NCBI GenBank assembly: GCA_033558025.1
Contig: JAUCEF010000004.1
Location: 2,170,001-2,234,000 of the forward strand
DNA: 64,000 bases
Source: Phytophthora sp. 'mugwort'
Taxonomy: Eukaryota; Oomycota; Peronosporomycetes; Peronosporales; Peronosporaceae
Reading direction: 5' to 3'
The position numbers and the translations under genes were made by a program. The stretch's first letter is position 1. Every line of letters starts with the position of its first letter. Below, one piece after another: positions 21,575 to 32,331 of the stretch. A model generated the notes under the pieces. The model saw only the letters and a list, made by a program, of their open reading frames with translations, had not been told where the DNA came from and did no database searches.

Positions 21575-22528
21575 TTGCCTAAACAGACCATATCAAAACG
21601 GGGTGCTAAGACTTTTTGGGTCAAGTGCTCAATAAAGAAAACGCAAGGGCAAACAGCGATGGTTTTGGCTGACTGGGAGAGTAACAAATTGGCTCCATTT
21701 CTTGTATCTAAGTGCGCTCCATCGACCATCCCAGAAAAACGCGACGAGAATGACGAGCTGCGTCATGGATTCAGTCCAACCATGTGAAATGTGAAATTCG
21801 CTCGCTACAAGAACGCACTAGCTGCCAAACTTACGGTAACAGGTGTGCCTGGTGGAATGCAGATTTATCAGTGGAATTTCTGCGATTTCATTTCGCTGGG
21901 CGCCGCACGAGAGACGACAATATCCTACTGCTATGGGATGATTTTAGTGGTCATTGGACCACTGAAGTTAACGGTTATGATGCGTCGATTAACGTGGTCT
22001 TCTCAAAGTACCGCCAAGGTACACGTATGTCTACCAACCGGCAGACATATCGTGGAATAAACCTCTGAAAGCTCGTCTACGTGCTATGTGGATTAATTGA
22101 TTGCGAAGCCAACTTGTTGCTTACCGTGCCGGAGAATCGAAGCGGCAGCAGAAGCGTGAGGCCCTCGAGACCAAGATTACACGTGCTCGTAAAAATTTGG
22201 TCCAAAAGAAAGCAGATATCGAGGTAGAGCGGCTTCGAGCATTACATACAGAAGATCCGTTTAAACTCAAAGCACCAAACCGAGCGGAAATTGCTGAGTG
22301 GGTGTCAGCATGCTTGGACGAACTATCAACACAGACAATTGTGAGTGGATTGACAAGGTTGGCATTTTGTATGACACGCGACCACCACATCACGTCGCTG
22401 ATATTTATCAGATTGATAACAGCATTGTTGAAGAGATGGAGAACTGCAACCTTGCCGACGGGCAAGTTGACTCGGACGATGATATCGGATCAGGTGACGA
22501 TTCAAGCAGCGACAGCGAAGAGGACTAA
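21575..22528 (+). pseudogene. Pogo/Tigger-like DDE transposase relic (copy 2)
   Basis: Three plus-strand frames reconstruct the C-terminal two thirds. ISKRGAKTFWVKCS and TAMVLADWESNKLAPFLV form the first core strand. RDDNILLLWDDFSGHW holds the second catalytic Asp pair. A TYVCQPADISWNKPLK-like region (near 22025-22070, split by frame changes) follows, then a basic helix and an acidic Asp/Ser-rich tail ending at 22528. Frameshifts are evident near 21790, 21850, 22000 and 22345. It shares its layout with copy 1 at 9.5-10.4 kb. Confidence 0.7.
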
Positions 22529-22677
22529 ATATTGCAGTACCGGTAGATTGTAATACACCCCTTTGCAAAAACATGATTTGAATGCATTAATGATTTGCCA
22601 TCCTTGCTATTGAAGTGGCGCCTAGGACTACGATAATACGGTAGTCTTGCCCCTCAAGCACATGAATTAGTCTGATA

Positions 22678-22728
22678 TAGACTAATTATGAACATAGACT
22701 AATTATGAACATAGACTAATTATGAACA
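22678..22728. repeat. 17-bp tandem repeat, three copies
   Basis: The unit TAGACTAATTATGAACA is present exactly three times (22678-22694, 22695-22711, 22712-22728), followed by degenerate partial copies (ACTAGTTTTTAA, AGACTAATTG). It lies just downstream of the pogo-like relic. Confidence 0.9.
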
Positions 22729-22945
22729 TATACTAGTTTTTAACTCAGACTAATTGCTGTAAGCACTGTAGACTCGGGCTTTGATAGTACTTAGCTACGA
22801 ATTCCATTAAATGAACTACTGAAAGGCGCCGCGAGTCCTAAACAAAAAAAACGAACGCATTCGCTTGTTTTTACGCCCGTAAAAGCAGGAAAATGTGTCC
22901 GTCTTACTCGTTCGAAAGCACACCAGGCTTTGAGAGACTTCCAGA

Positions 22946-23203
22946 CTATGGCGTTGGTGACAAACCCGCAGCAACACAACTGGCCATGCACGTCCCTAGC
23001 GCCACGTTGCAGCTCACAATAGCGGGCAAGGTGCCCACTCCACCAGTCACGGTGCCGAACACCGCTCCAGCAGCGGCATAGCACGCCACAGCGAGTGCAT
23101 TGCACCCACTCTGGCAAATGCCATAAGCGAGGGGCCCAGCGTTGATTTCGGGAGTGCTGGCGAGTCCCAGTACCGCAAACGCGACGATCAACTTCTTGAA
23201 CAT
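22946..23203 (-). CDS. Small secreted cysteine-rich protein
   Basis: The open frame runs upstream to 23377, but the Met at 23203 is followed directly by a convincing signal peptide (MFKKLIVAFAVLGLAS..., predicted cleavage near residue 22). I therefore chose it, giving 85 residues. The mature part is about 63 residues with six cysteines (ICQ, GCN, ACY, SCN, TCM, SCV), rich in Gly/Ala. Similar small six-Cys proteins occur in fungi and oomycetes, sometimes annotated as zygote-specific; their function is unknown. It is presumably exported. Sitting at the edge of the repeat-rich arm, it could be a secreted virulence-related or developmental protein, but nothing in the sequence proves that. Confidence 0.7.
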   Translation of the reverse strand: MFKKLIVAFAVLGLASTPEINAGPLAYGICQSGCNALAVACYAAAGAVFGTVTGGVGTLPAIVSCNVALGTCMASCVAAGLSPTP

Positions 23204-24248
23204 CTGGGCACCTTGAGCTTTCTTTAACCGAGTCGAGTGGCAACCACGCGGCGAAATGAATTCTGCTTGCCGCGAGTACTTTTGCTTATGACGATTTGCA
23301 ACCAGCAACTGCCTTGAACTTCGTTCCAGGTACTTGCTTCGATAATTCTGTAAAAGTGCCCAATTGCACCGTTGCAACGTCGACGGTTGACTAGCGCGAC
23401 GGTATCGCTACAATTCAGTTGGAGCACGCCATGTCAAGCAAACTCTGCACATTTGCCAGTACCACAGCTTTGGCCACTCCCGATCTGCATGCACTAGAGG
23501 TTGATATGTCGGTAGTGCACTTCGTATTAAGCCCAGTAAAGGCCGAAGTCGAAATCGACCAACTGAAGGCTGTTCATGCGTTGTGAACGGTGCGATGGCA
23601 TGTTTAGATAAATCTTGTACTTCGAGACGGGAAAAACTGTTGCTGGATTGTAAACCCTAGCGCAGTCCTCGATTCGACATGGCAATTGCAGCGCCACGTC
23701 GACCCAACGACAAAAGGTTGAAAGGTTAACCCGCTGGGTGTCTCGTTCCTCCAGGTTAATAGTCCCCGCGCTGCGCTGTACCAGCCAGCAAGAACACTTT
23801 GCACCGCCAAGCCACTGCAGCCATTCCATGCGGCAAGTTGAAGTGAGTGTCCGCTTGGCAACCACCAAAACGATCTGCAGCTGAGACGTTGGACGCTCGA
23901 GCTCCGAAGCTCGCTGGTCTTTGACGCTACTGGCGCCTCGAATAGTCTCTCGGTGACGAGGGCGTGCAGCTCCGTCGGGCATCACAACGAGCAAAGCTCG
24001 GGCGGCGCTGACGGAATGGAGGTCGTTTGCGATTAACCTTGGCTTTAGTATTAGTCACCCCACCACATCATAAATTGCACAAACCAGACCGCGGTGCACA
24101 AACCAGTCCAGTGCTTTCCAGCGACTTCGAGCAGCTACGGTCGACTTCGGCAACTTGCACCGGCTCCGGCGGACAGGCAATTGCTCCAGCCAACGCTCCA
24201 GATCGCGAGCTCGTCCCACTTGCTCTTTTCCTGCATAGAGAGGACTCA
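23204..24248. other. Intergenic, no supported gene
   Basis: No convincing gene. A 155-residue minus-strand frame (23994-23527) has no recognisable motif. The segment probably holds the promoters of the cysteine-rich protein (minus) and the membrane protein at 24249 (plus). Confidence 0.35.
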
Positions 24249-25037
24249 ATGGCGGAGATCTCCAGTGACCGATCCCAGCAGGGACCTGCGAAACTGGCCA
24301 AGCAGCTCGTGGTAGACACGGCCGCCGCCATGGCCGCGTCGCTCGGCGTGGCGCCCTTCATCACCATCGTGGACCGCGCCATCATCGAGAACGCCAGTGG
24401 GGCCCGTCCGCTAGGCCGCGGCCTCAAGGAGCTCAGCATCGACTTCCTCAAGCACCCGCTGCGCTTCGTCGGCAAGCGCGAGTTCCACCTCATCTTCGGT
24501 CTCTACACTGCCACGTACGTCACGGCCAATGTCGTCGACTCGGTGTGCGAGTACGCCGAGACAGACAACCAGATGCCCAAGTTCTTCGGCACCACAGCCG
24601 TCAACATGTCGCTCTGCATCGCTAAGGACCGCGCCTTTGCCCGCATGTTCGGCGTCATTGCACCCACCGCCTTCCCGCTCGCGTCCATCGGCCTCTTTGC
24701 CGTACGCGACTCCATGACGTGCGGTGCATCGTTCAACGCCCCCAAGGTGCTGGCCAAGAAGCTTGAGGACAAGGGTCTGATGGAGAAGTCGGGCGCTAAC
24801 ACCTTCGCCCAACTCATCTGCCCCGCGGCCGTGCAGTTCGTGTCGACGCCGCTGCACCTACTGGGTCTTGACCTCTACAATAACAAGGGTCATGCTATGG
24901 CGCGGCGCATGAGCTTCGTACAGCGCGAATACTTCAAGTCAGTGTTTGCTCGCGTCGGCCGCATCGGACCTGCCTTCGGTGTCGGTGGGGTAGGCAACAC
25001 CTACTTCCGCAACACTCTCCGCGCGAAGTTGGATTAG
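24249..25037 (+). CDS. Conserved membrane protein of unknown function (mitochondrial carrier-like, C365.16-type)
   Basis: The frame is open from 24027, but the ATG at 24249 gives a natural 262-residue protein. Helices such as LVVDTAAAMAASLGVAPFITIV and a FGLYTATYVTANVVD segment alternate with basic loops (GKREF, AKDRAFARMFG). The overall pattern resembles a fungal/oomycete family of unstudied membrane proteins (the S. pombe C365.16-like group) with a carrier-like repeat look. No carrier PX(D/E)XX(K/R) signature is intact, so transport activity is only a guess. Strong third-position GC bias supports it as a real gene. Intronless. Confidence 0.7.
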   Translation: MAEISSDRSQQGPAKLAKQLVVDTAAAMAASLGVAPFITIVDRAIIENASGARPLGRGLKELSIDFLKHPLRFVGKREFHLIFGLYTATYVTANVVDSVCEYAETDNQMPKFFGTTAVNMSLCIAKDRAFARMFGVIAPTAFPLASIGLFAVRDSMTCGASFNAPKVLAKKLEDKGLMEKSGANTFAQLICPAAVQFVSTPLHLLGLDLYNNKGHAMARRMSFVQREYFKSVFARVGRIGPAFGVGGVGNTYFRNTLRAKLD

Positions 25038-25398
25038 ATTTGTGTTGATTTAAAGGAAACACGAAGCAGTAAAACCACATTGGATCCTAGTATGTGAGAA
25101 GCGCAAGTCATCCTGCACACTAGAAGCGAGTAGATACTTTGGGGTGAACATATGTATATATATCGTACATGTATCTGCCGGTACCTAATTCTACGAGTTT
25201 GTGTGTGCGTGTAGCACCAATTCAGTGCTTTAGAGCACGTTAGCTCTGCCCGATCTTAATGCTTATTTATCGTCTGCTATATTGACATTTGCTATCAATG
25301 GTTTTGTGCTATTTTGTCTTCCTTACAAACTTGCTGCGTTTGCTAACGTCCTTTCGCTTATTTTTTTTTTCTGAGCTGTAAACTTGTTGCAGTAATTT
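25038..25398. other. Convergent 3' intergenic region
   Basis: AT-rich spacer between the convergent ends of the membrane-protein gene and the coiled-coil gene. No feature recognised. Confidence 0.4.
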
Positions 25399-26602
25399 CT
25401 AGTCATCCGCAGTATCGTCATCGTCATCATCATCATCGTCGTCTTCATCACCTTCCTCTGACGGGGTTTTCTCCTCTTTAAGCGCAAGAGCTTCCACCTC
25501 TTTGATCTCCCGCTCCAGTTCAGCGAAGTCCTTTAGCACCTTCCGTACGCTTCGTTCTGCCTTCTCCGGGTTAATGCGGGCTGCCGATGCGCGTGCCTTC
25601 TGCAGCTCCTTTAAAAGAGGAATGTCAGGGCCCTGTTTAACAGAATGGCAACACAACATTAGCATGCTGTCACCAAATATTGATTGCACACACTTCTCCG
25701 ACGAACCTCGTGCTCAATCAACACGTCCATTTGCTTGTCATAGGCATCAAGGAGAAGCTTCAACAATTCCTCCGAGGACATAGCGAAGAAATGCAGGAAC
25801 GATGGCTTTCCGACGGATGACCGGGTGTCTATGATTGAGCCTAAGTCCTCCCCCTACTCAACAAAAAAAAACAAAAATCACGTCCTTTTAGACCATCCAG
25901 ACGTCAGTCACCCTTCAACATACAAGAAAACTTACCTTGACGCGAATGAAGGCACCAGGAAACCCATCAAGTTCCTGAACGCCATGCAATTTCTACACAA
26001 CCAAAGCAAAGCATCCTAAACGTCAGTAAACTACAACCATATATCTCAATCCCATTGAGCTTCTGCTGAGTCTTGCCACAGACCGGCGCTGATTTCTTTA
26101 CTGGTGGCCACTCCATAGCGTACCACCAGCGACAGAGCAGCTCCTGCGCTAGCCGGCCCTTGAGCGTCTCGTACAGCTCCTCCGTGCACTCCTGCTGTCG
26201 GATTTTAATCTGGAACACGTACCGTCCAGCCACAACGCGTCGTTCGTCAGCAAGCATTCGTCATTAAAGATACTTCCAAGACCCAGTCAACTCCCCACCT
26301 TTATTACTCTCTTCTTGATCTTGCGCGGCGTGATCCTTGGCGTGGCGACGGACGTCTTCTCCGTCTTGACATTTGTATCCACCTTCAGCTTCTTGCGCTT
26401 GGCCAGGCCGCTAATGGGGATGTCATCGTCGCTATCGCTGTCGGCCGCCGCTTGCCGCTTGCCGGTGCCCACTCCGTTGGTCATTGGCGGCGACATCTCC
26501 GTCTTTACTTGGGTCTTCACCTCATGCTTCGCTTCCAGCTTCACTGCTGGAGCCTTGGCGCGTAAGGACGAGAGTGGGACGTCGTCATCGCTGTCACTGT
26601 CG
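25399..26602 (-). CDS. Unrecognised nuclear-type protein, at least five exons, acidic tail
   Basis: I rebuilt exons at 26602-26299, 26209-26084, 25992-25936, 25853-25707 and 25632-25399. All visible introns are GT-AG and join in frame, the last four in phase 0. The 5'-most exon begins mid-codon, so a first exon upstream (perhaps near 26680) is missing from this model. The N-terminal exon is Ser/Asp-rich and Lys-rich (DSDSDDDVPLSSL repeated as DSDSDDDIPISGL, then KKLK). A compact domain follows with LYETLKGRLAQELLCRWWYA and LDGFPGAFIRVK, then GSIIDTRSS, a coiled-coil helix, and a terminal run of ten aspartates. The pattern suggests a nuclear or chromatin protein. The family is not recognised. 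Confidence 0.55.
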
Positions 26603-26928
26603 CTGCGGAGCCAGAGAGAAGGCGATGGGGTGAGATCTTCCGACTTTCTCGCAGTCTATCGGCAGCTACAGACATCATAAAGAGGCCAGCGCACCGCAAT
26701 GACGCAGTGCGGACCTTCCTCTATCGATCGGGCTATTACATAGAGAATGTACCTGTCGATAATGCGAGGAATGGACGAGAGCGAGCTCATGCTTGTTGTC
26801 GGTGTCGGCAATTAAAAGTGCCGTCGGCCATCGACTTTCGGTCCAATGTCACTAGAACGAGGTAGTAGTGACGGCTAATGACGGCACCAACAAAAGCCAT
26901 TGGACGATAGCACAAGCAGGTGGAGACC

Positions 26929-28632
26929 ATGGACGACGACCCGGTGGTGCGCGAGATCCCCGTGCATCTCGCCGATGAGCTGCGCCGCAATCTGTAGGTT
27001 TATCACCGCTTTATTTGCCTCCATTATGGCTCTCTCTGTCGCGTTGATATGACCCAGTGGCTGACGAAATGACTGGCAAACAGCTACATGATGCAGTTCC
27101 CTTTGCGACCAACGTACCGCCCGATGCCGGAGCCGCCACGTCGCGCGCGTATCAAGCCCAACAACCAGCTGATGCAGCTCGACTTCCCAGTGGATCAGCG
27201 CAGCGAGCACTTTGACGAGGACGCGGAGGAGTATCTCAAACAGAAACACTTGCGGCTGCAATCGTCCAGCGTGCCGGCGCTGTCCAATTATGCCGTGGCC
27301 GTCTTCCGCCAGGGCCAGCTGCACCTGACGCCGCTGTCGCAGATCATGCAGATGCGTCCCAGTCTCTCGCACATTGATGACGCCGTCGATGACGAGGAGG
27401 AGGACATGGAAGTAGAGGAGAAGGTGGAGGCCCCACCCGCCGAGATGAAGGAGGTACAATTCCAGTTCAAGAAGAAGCAGTCGGAGCGCGCCATCTCAGC
27501 CATTCAGAACTCGTTCGCGTACAAGAAGCAGCAAATCGACGCTGAAAGCTGGATCGAGCTTCAAGTACAGGACAAAAGCGTACGTTACGGTGCTGGGGAT
27601 TTTGACCATGAAGAGTTGCTGATTTGATGATGTCTGACGCGTGTTGTGCTTATGGACGACCTGTGTGCAGAGTGCTGGCGCTGATGATGAGTTTGAGAAT
27701 TTGTTTAGTGAAAAAGAAGAGGAAGTGGTGTCGACAATGACGCCAGACGAATACATTAAGGCGATGCAGTATCGCGCAATGGCCTCTGTGGAGAAGCCCG
27801 CAGCTCCGACTAACCCGGCGCAGTACGTGCTACTCTCTGAAGTATTTCATCTTGTGAAGCAAAAAAGGTAACAAAAAAACTTACGATTTATTGTATGGAC
27901 GCAGGACGAATGTCGAAGACGAGGAAGAGAAGGACGAGACGATGGAACCCGTTACCGGACACCTGCTTGATGGCATTGATGTGAAATATGCGGACGTACT
28001 GCGCCTGCTTGCCACCGACCAGATCATGCACTTTGACACACTAGTGAAACTCCTCCCGACGCGTAGTGAGGAAGAGCTGTTGGAGGCACTCAAGCATGTG
28101 GCCGTACACGTGCAAGGACGCCTGCTTCCCACCAGGTGCGTTGCTGATGGTATTATTTTCGGTGAATTATAGTGACTGAATTGTATATTTGCTTGTGCTG
28201 TATTGTTTGGATTGAACAGCACCTTGGTGTGTCGTGGAGAGGCGACGGTGCGCGGTCGCAATGATATTATCAAGACAGTACGTTTGATGCTCGGGTGTTT
28301 TCTTGTTCTAACGAGTGTATAAATTGATTTTTTCATTTGCTTTTTCGTTTCCCCTCAGTTGTCGAAAATTCCTGCCGGTGTATCACGAATGGAACTCGTA
28401 GAAAAATTTTCATTGGACGCCGACGTCGCTAAAACCATCCTAAGCGGTAAGACTCGCAAACTACTGAGCAGTTTTAGGCCTCTTCTTTCCTATTCCTAAT
28501 TATTTATGTGATGGGCGTTATGCAGAGTTTGCTATTCTGGAGTCGACTACGCGCAAGTGGAGCTTCCGCTTGGGCCCCGATGACTCGTTCACGAAGCGGT
28601 TCCCTGCCGTCGCAAAGACAATCAAACTTTAG
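26929..28632 (+). CDS. POLR3E: RNA polymerase III subunit RPC5
   Basis: Seven exons: 26929-26993, 27084-27579, 27671-27822, 27905-28135, 28220-28277, 28359-28446 and 28526-28632. All introns are GT-AG, and the exons total 1197 nt (398 residues). The start VVREIPVHLADELRRNL followed by QFPLRPTYRP is the hallmark of the RPC5/Sin-like N-terminal domain, which pairs with RPC4 to form the TFIIF-like lobe of Pol III (tRNA and 5S transcription in the nucleus). An acidic linker (DDEEEDMEVEE) and C-terminal winged-helix-like segments follow. At 398 residues it is nearer the yeast Rpc37 size than the human protein. Confidence 0.88.
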
Positions 28633-28794
28633 TTGGCAGAGTAAGGAAATAACGAGAATGCACCCTGATAGAGACAATGCTGCCTGCTTACGTGTGAATA
28701 ATTTAGCATCTGCAACTTCCTTCAGTTTGTATAGTGTACTATGCTCAATTTTTCCGTACGCGTCGTAGATACATGAACATTATTTTGTGCCGCA

Positions 28795-29905
28795 CTATGT
28801 CACGACTGTGAGTTGATCTACACCACTGCATTTTGCCATCTCGTTTTCTTTCTTCTTACGCATGAATTCCAGGGCTTTTGCCCTCCAGTCGGCGTACTCC
28901 TCAGCGGTGGCAGTCGCCACACTATTTCTAGATGCTCCAGGGTTTAGCTCTGCTGTTGCACTTGCGCGAGAAGCCCGCACTCGTTGTAGCACTCGCTGCT
29001 GTGCCAACGTCTTGGGTGGTGAGGCCATATCACCGTCAAAGCTCGTTCTCTGACGTTTTACACGCTCCTCGTCTTCAAGCTGCTCAAGACGATAGTGATC
29101 TGTAAGCTTCTTCGTTGCTCTCTCTCCTGCAAGACTACGACGCTTCTTTCGATCCATAAAAGCACCCCTTAACGATGCTTTGCATTGAGTCTGACGCAAT
29201 CACAAGCAACAACAAAACACTTTCAGAGTGAACAAACTACATCTTACTACTGCACCAGTTGAACAGACTAGGTACGCACCTCAATAGAAGACACAACCGC
29301 GTCAAATTCTTTTGCGTTGCCGCACACAGCTTCCAGCAGCTTGTCCTGGTTCACATTCATCTAAAAGAGCCGTCAGAAACCCGTCCGCAGACGTCTTTTC
29401 CAAAATTCCTCACCTTTGCCTGCTTCGCAACTGCAAACAAGCACGCCGCTGCAAATACCGGGTCCTGGCCGTTCATCCTGGCCATTATCGGTCCGAGAGG
29501 ATGCTTGCTCCTCTTACTCCGGTTCCCCACCGTTATCTGCGCCAGATACGTACAATATTCGTCCAGCACGCGATGCACGATCTCCGTTAGGGCCTCGCAG
29601 CCGAACTTGATGCACAGCGCGGCCGGCGACGTCTTAACCACCGTGCGCACGCCCACAGCGTCTACCACCTTGCGCACCGTGGGCTCTACGAGCCGGTTAT
29701 TGGCACCTGCGCATTTTGCCAGTCGTTTCTTATCCACGACCTCGTCCAGCGCGCACGCTGCTACCACAATGCACGCCACGGGCCCAGCAAAAGGGTCCAG
29801 CGACGCCGATTTCTTGGCGCTCGTTACTCGCCAATTCTCCTCCGCCCGCGCCACCACGCGCGCTGGTAAGCCGCCGTACTTAGCCGCAATCGTCTTCACG
29901 TCCAT
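28795..29905 (-). CDS. ORC6: Origin recognition complex subunit 6
   Basis: Three exons: 29905-29414, 29360-29280 and 29190-28795. All introns are GT-AG in phase 0, giving 322 residues. The N-terminal half has two TFIIB-like cyclin-fold repeats: a first with VACIVVAACALDEVVDKKRLAKCAG and a second with AALCIKFGCEALTEIVHRVLD and PVFAAACLFAVAKQAK. This layout is that of ORC6, which helps load the MCM helicase at replication origins. The C-terminal third is basic and coiled (GERATKKLTDHYRLEQLEDEE) and ends with a helix WRAKALEFMRKKKENE. It converges tail-to-tail on RPC5 (163 bp between stops) and diverges from the golgin gene, with 147 bp between start codons. Confidence 0.72.
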
Positions 29906-30052
29906 AATTAAAAAAAAATGACTTAGTTGTCAAATGGCTACATTTCTGCGCTGCGTCACTATATGATGTATGAGAGGTCATTGATGTAACGGTTGTGTAT
30001 TAGACGCGGATTGAAGCCGAAGGCGCCACGTTCCCGCACTTGACCGCCCGCA
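29906..30052. promoter_or_regulatory. Divergent promoter between ORC6 and GRIP golgin
   Basis: A 147-bp gap separates the two ATGs, so both promoters must overlap or lie in untranslated leaders. A poly-A run and CATTTCTGCG near 29940 could be initiator-like, but no confident motif was found. Confidence 0.4.
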
Positions 30053-32152
30053 ATGGAAGCAGCAGACGCAGACGCGTCGCCGCTGGTGCCAGCCGAAGGT
30101 AAGAGGACGAAGGGGGACTGTACGTGCTCGTCGATACGTCCAGCTGTGTGAGGAGACGGCAACTCTGACCTCCGTCTGACGCTGTAACAGACCCTCAAGG
30201 CGAAGACCACGAGACGCCGACTTCGCAAGAGCCTCAGCAGCCTTCCCCGCCGCGTTCCAATGGCGGAGCGGACATCGCCACGCAGCTGCATGCGTGGAAG
30301 GAGCGTGGTGCTCGCATCGAACAGCTGCTGGCCAAGAAGAACGCCAAAATACAGGAGATGGAGGAGACGGTGAGCTTCAGTGTTAAGGGCGATACACAGA
30401 CGTCAATAACTGCAGGGTGGAGTGTTGTGGAGGAACTGATATTGGTATTGGCTGGTGCGATGATACAGGAAAACAAATTGAAGCGATTGCTGGCCATGGC
30501 CAAACGCAGCATTGACAACAGCAAGTTGGAGCTGACGGAGAAGGACGAAGTCATCCAGAAGCTGCGAGACGAGCTGGCCAAGAGCCAACAGGCCAGACGC
30601 TCGTGGTTCGTGGACGCGTCTACGCGCGATCCGCGAAAGCTACTGCACAAGGTGGCGCATGGAAACCTGCTCTGGTGTTTGGTCGAGTACGCAAACGAGA
30701 GCGAGTTTGACGACTCGAAGGAGTTTGCGTGGCACTGCTTCCATGATGATACAGAGATTCAAATGTACGCAAACCGCGCATCGGGAGAACCTCTGACGCT
30801 ACCGGATTTCTCCATGACGCCGTCTAAAGTGGAGCGCGTGGTACGTTTTGCTGCTTGTGTATATCTGTGATTGAGTTGTTGTGTTAAATTGTTTTTTTTG
30901 GTTATTGTTTTCGTAAATTATAGAAGAAAAGCCTGAAGGAAGAAATTGATCGCGTGCAAGAGGAATTCCGTCGTTATCGCGTTCGCTCGGAAATCGCGCG
31001 AAAGCAGAAGGACGCGCAGATTCGAAAGGTTTGTTGCTTTGTGATAATAATATGTAAACATCGAGAAAAGGTACTGAAAAGTACGTCATGTTCCATGGTG
31101 ATGCAGATGAGCGCGAATGTGGTAGCAAAACAGACGGAACAAATATCGGAGAGTGATCTTTCAGGGGAGCTGCAATCGACAAAGGCACAGATCCGCCGGC
31201 TTACAAAGGCCCAAGTGGAAGCTGAGGAGCGGGTATGTCTGCATCTAGCGTTTATGTCATTTATTTAAGATGTTCACTCTTGTTCACGCTTGGGATTGCC
31301 GTGTTGGCTTGCAGGAATCCGACTGGCGACGAAAGTTTGAGAAGCTGATGAAGGATTATGAGAAGCTGAGTGGTACCATGGGCGAAACAGTGCTTGCAAT
31401 GGAGTGGAGAGAGAGGTGCGTTGCTTCTTTTGCTGGCGTATGAGTAATACTCAGCTGATGGCCGTGTTGTTGTTGTTTCCGTTAAACTACAGATACGAAC
31501 AAGCCGCTCGCGAGAAAAAGGAGATCGAAAAGAAGATGGAGGAACTGAAACTGATGTCCAATGGTGCGTTTGGTAACGGGAGCGAAAGTGGCAATGGTGA
31601 TTTTCAGTCGCTGCGTCAAGAATTTGCGCAGTATCGAAAGCGTGCATTGAACGCTGTAGAGCAGAAGGAAAAGGAGTTGAATGACATACAAGCGCAGTAC
31701 CACGAAAACGGTGGTGGAAGCAGCAATGCAAGCCGTACTAACAGTTTCAAGGAAGTTCGCGTTCGTCGCATGAGCATGGAGTCCAATAGCAGCCTGTCAG
31801 GCTTCGAGACGCCCAATGCAACCAAGACAAACGAGTATTTGAAGAATATAGTGTACAAGTACATGGCCTCGGACCAAGATGAGGTGCGTGCAGGGACGCC
31901 AAATCTGCGATTAGGAATACTGTACTAATACTGTTTTCTTTATCGTGTAAATAATCAGGCCAAGGAGCACATGGAGAAGGCCATTGCGACGGTTCTCAAC
32001 TTCACACCAGGGGAAATCGCTTCCATTCAGGTGCGTAGGAATGTGGAATGTGACGTTTGCTTTTGTGATTGTAGTGTCTGATCTGCAATTTGCTATTTCT
32101 TCTGGTTGTTACGTAGGAGAAACGTAAGCAGCAGCAGGGCTGGTTTTGGTAA
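30053..32152 (+). CDS. GRIP-domain golgin (coiled-coil Golgi tether)
   Basis: Nine exons: 30053-30098, 30191-30369, 30469-30840, 30924-31028, 31107-31232, 31315-31415, 31493-31883, 31959-32030 and 32117-32152. They total 1428 nt, 475 residues. Most of the protein is coiled coil (for example LKRLLAMAKRSIDNSKLELTE and EKKEIEKKMEELK). The C-terminal EYLKNIVYKYM...ATVLNFTPGEIASIQ is a GRIP domain, whose conserved Tyr binds Arl1-GTP on trans-Golgi membranes. It ends KRKQQQGWFW. The intron at 30370-30468 is 99 bp with no in-frame stop, so its retention would simply add 33 residues. GRIP golgins capture vesicles at the trans-Golgi. Confidence 0.85.
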
Positions 32153-32331
32153 CTAAACACCGTGAGTACAGTATCTACATATTTTCTGAGGAATCCTCAT
32201 TCATTTCATGCATACGGTTGAGGGATTACCTGTCTGGTACAGTAGATTTGCAGTTGAGTTGAATTATTAGTGCTATTATGCGTTTTGATACTTAGTTTTC
32301 TACAGTTGTGAGGCGGCGGTGACTCGAAAAG

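Noticed and set aside
22946..23203. RXLR or Crinkler effector
   Set aside because: No RXLR, dEER or LFLAK motif follows the signal peptide; only the cysteine pattern is notable.
24411..24857. 148-residue minus-strand frame
   Set aside because: Opposite the GC-biased membrane-protein gene; low-complexity shadow.
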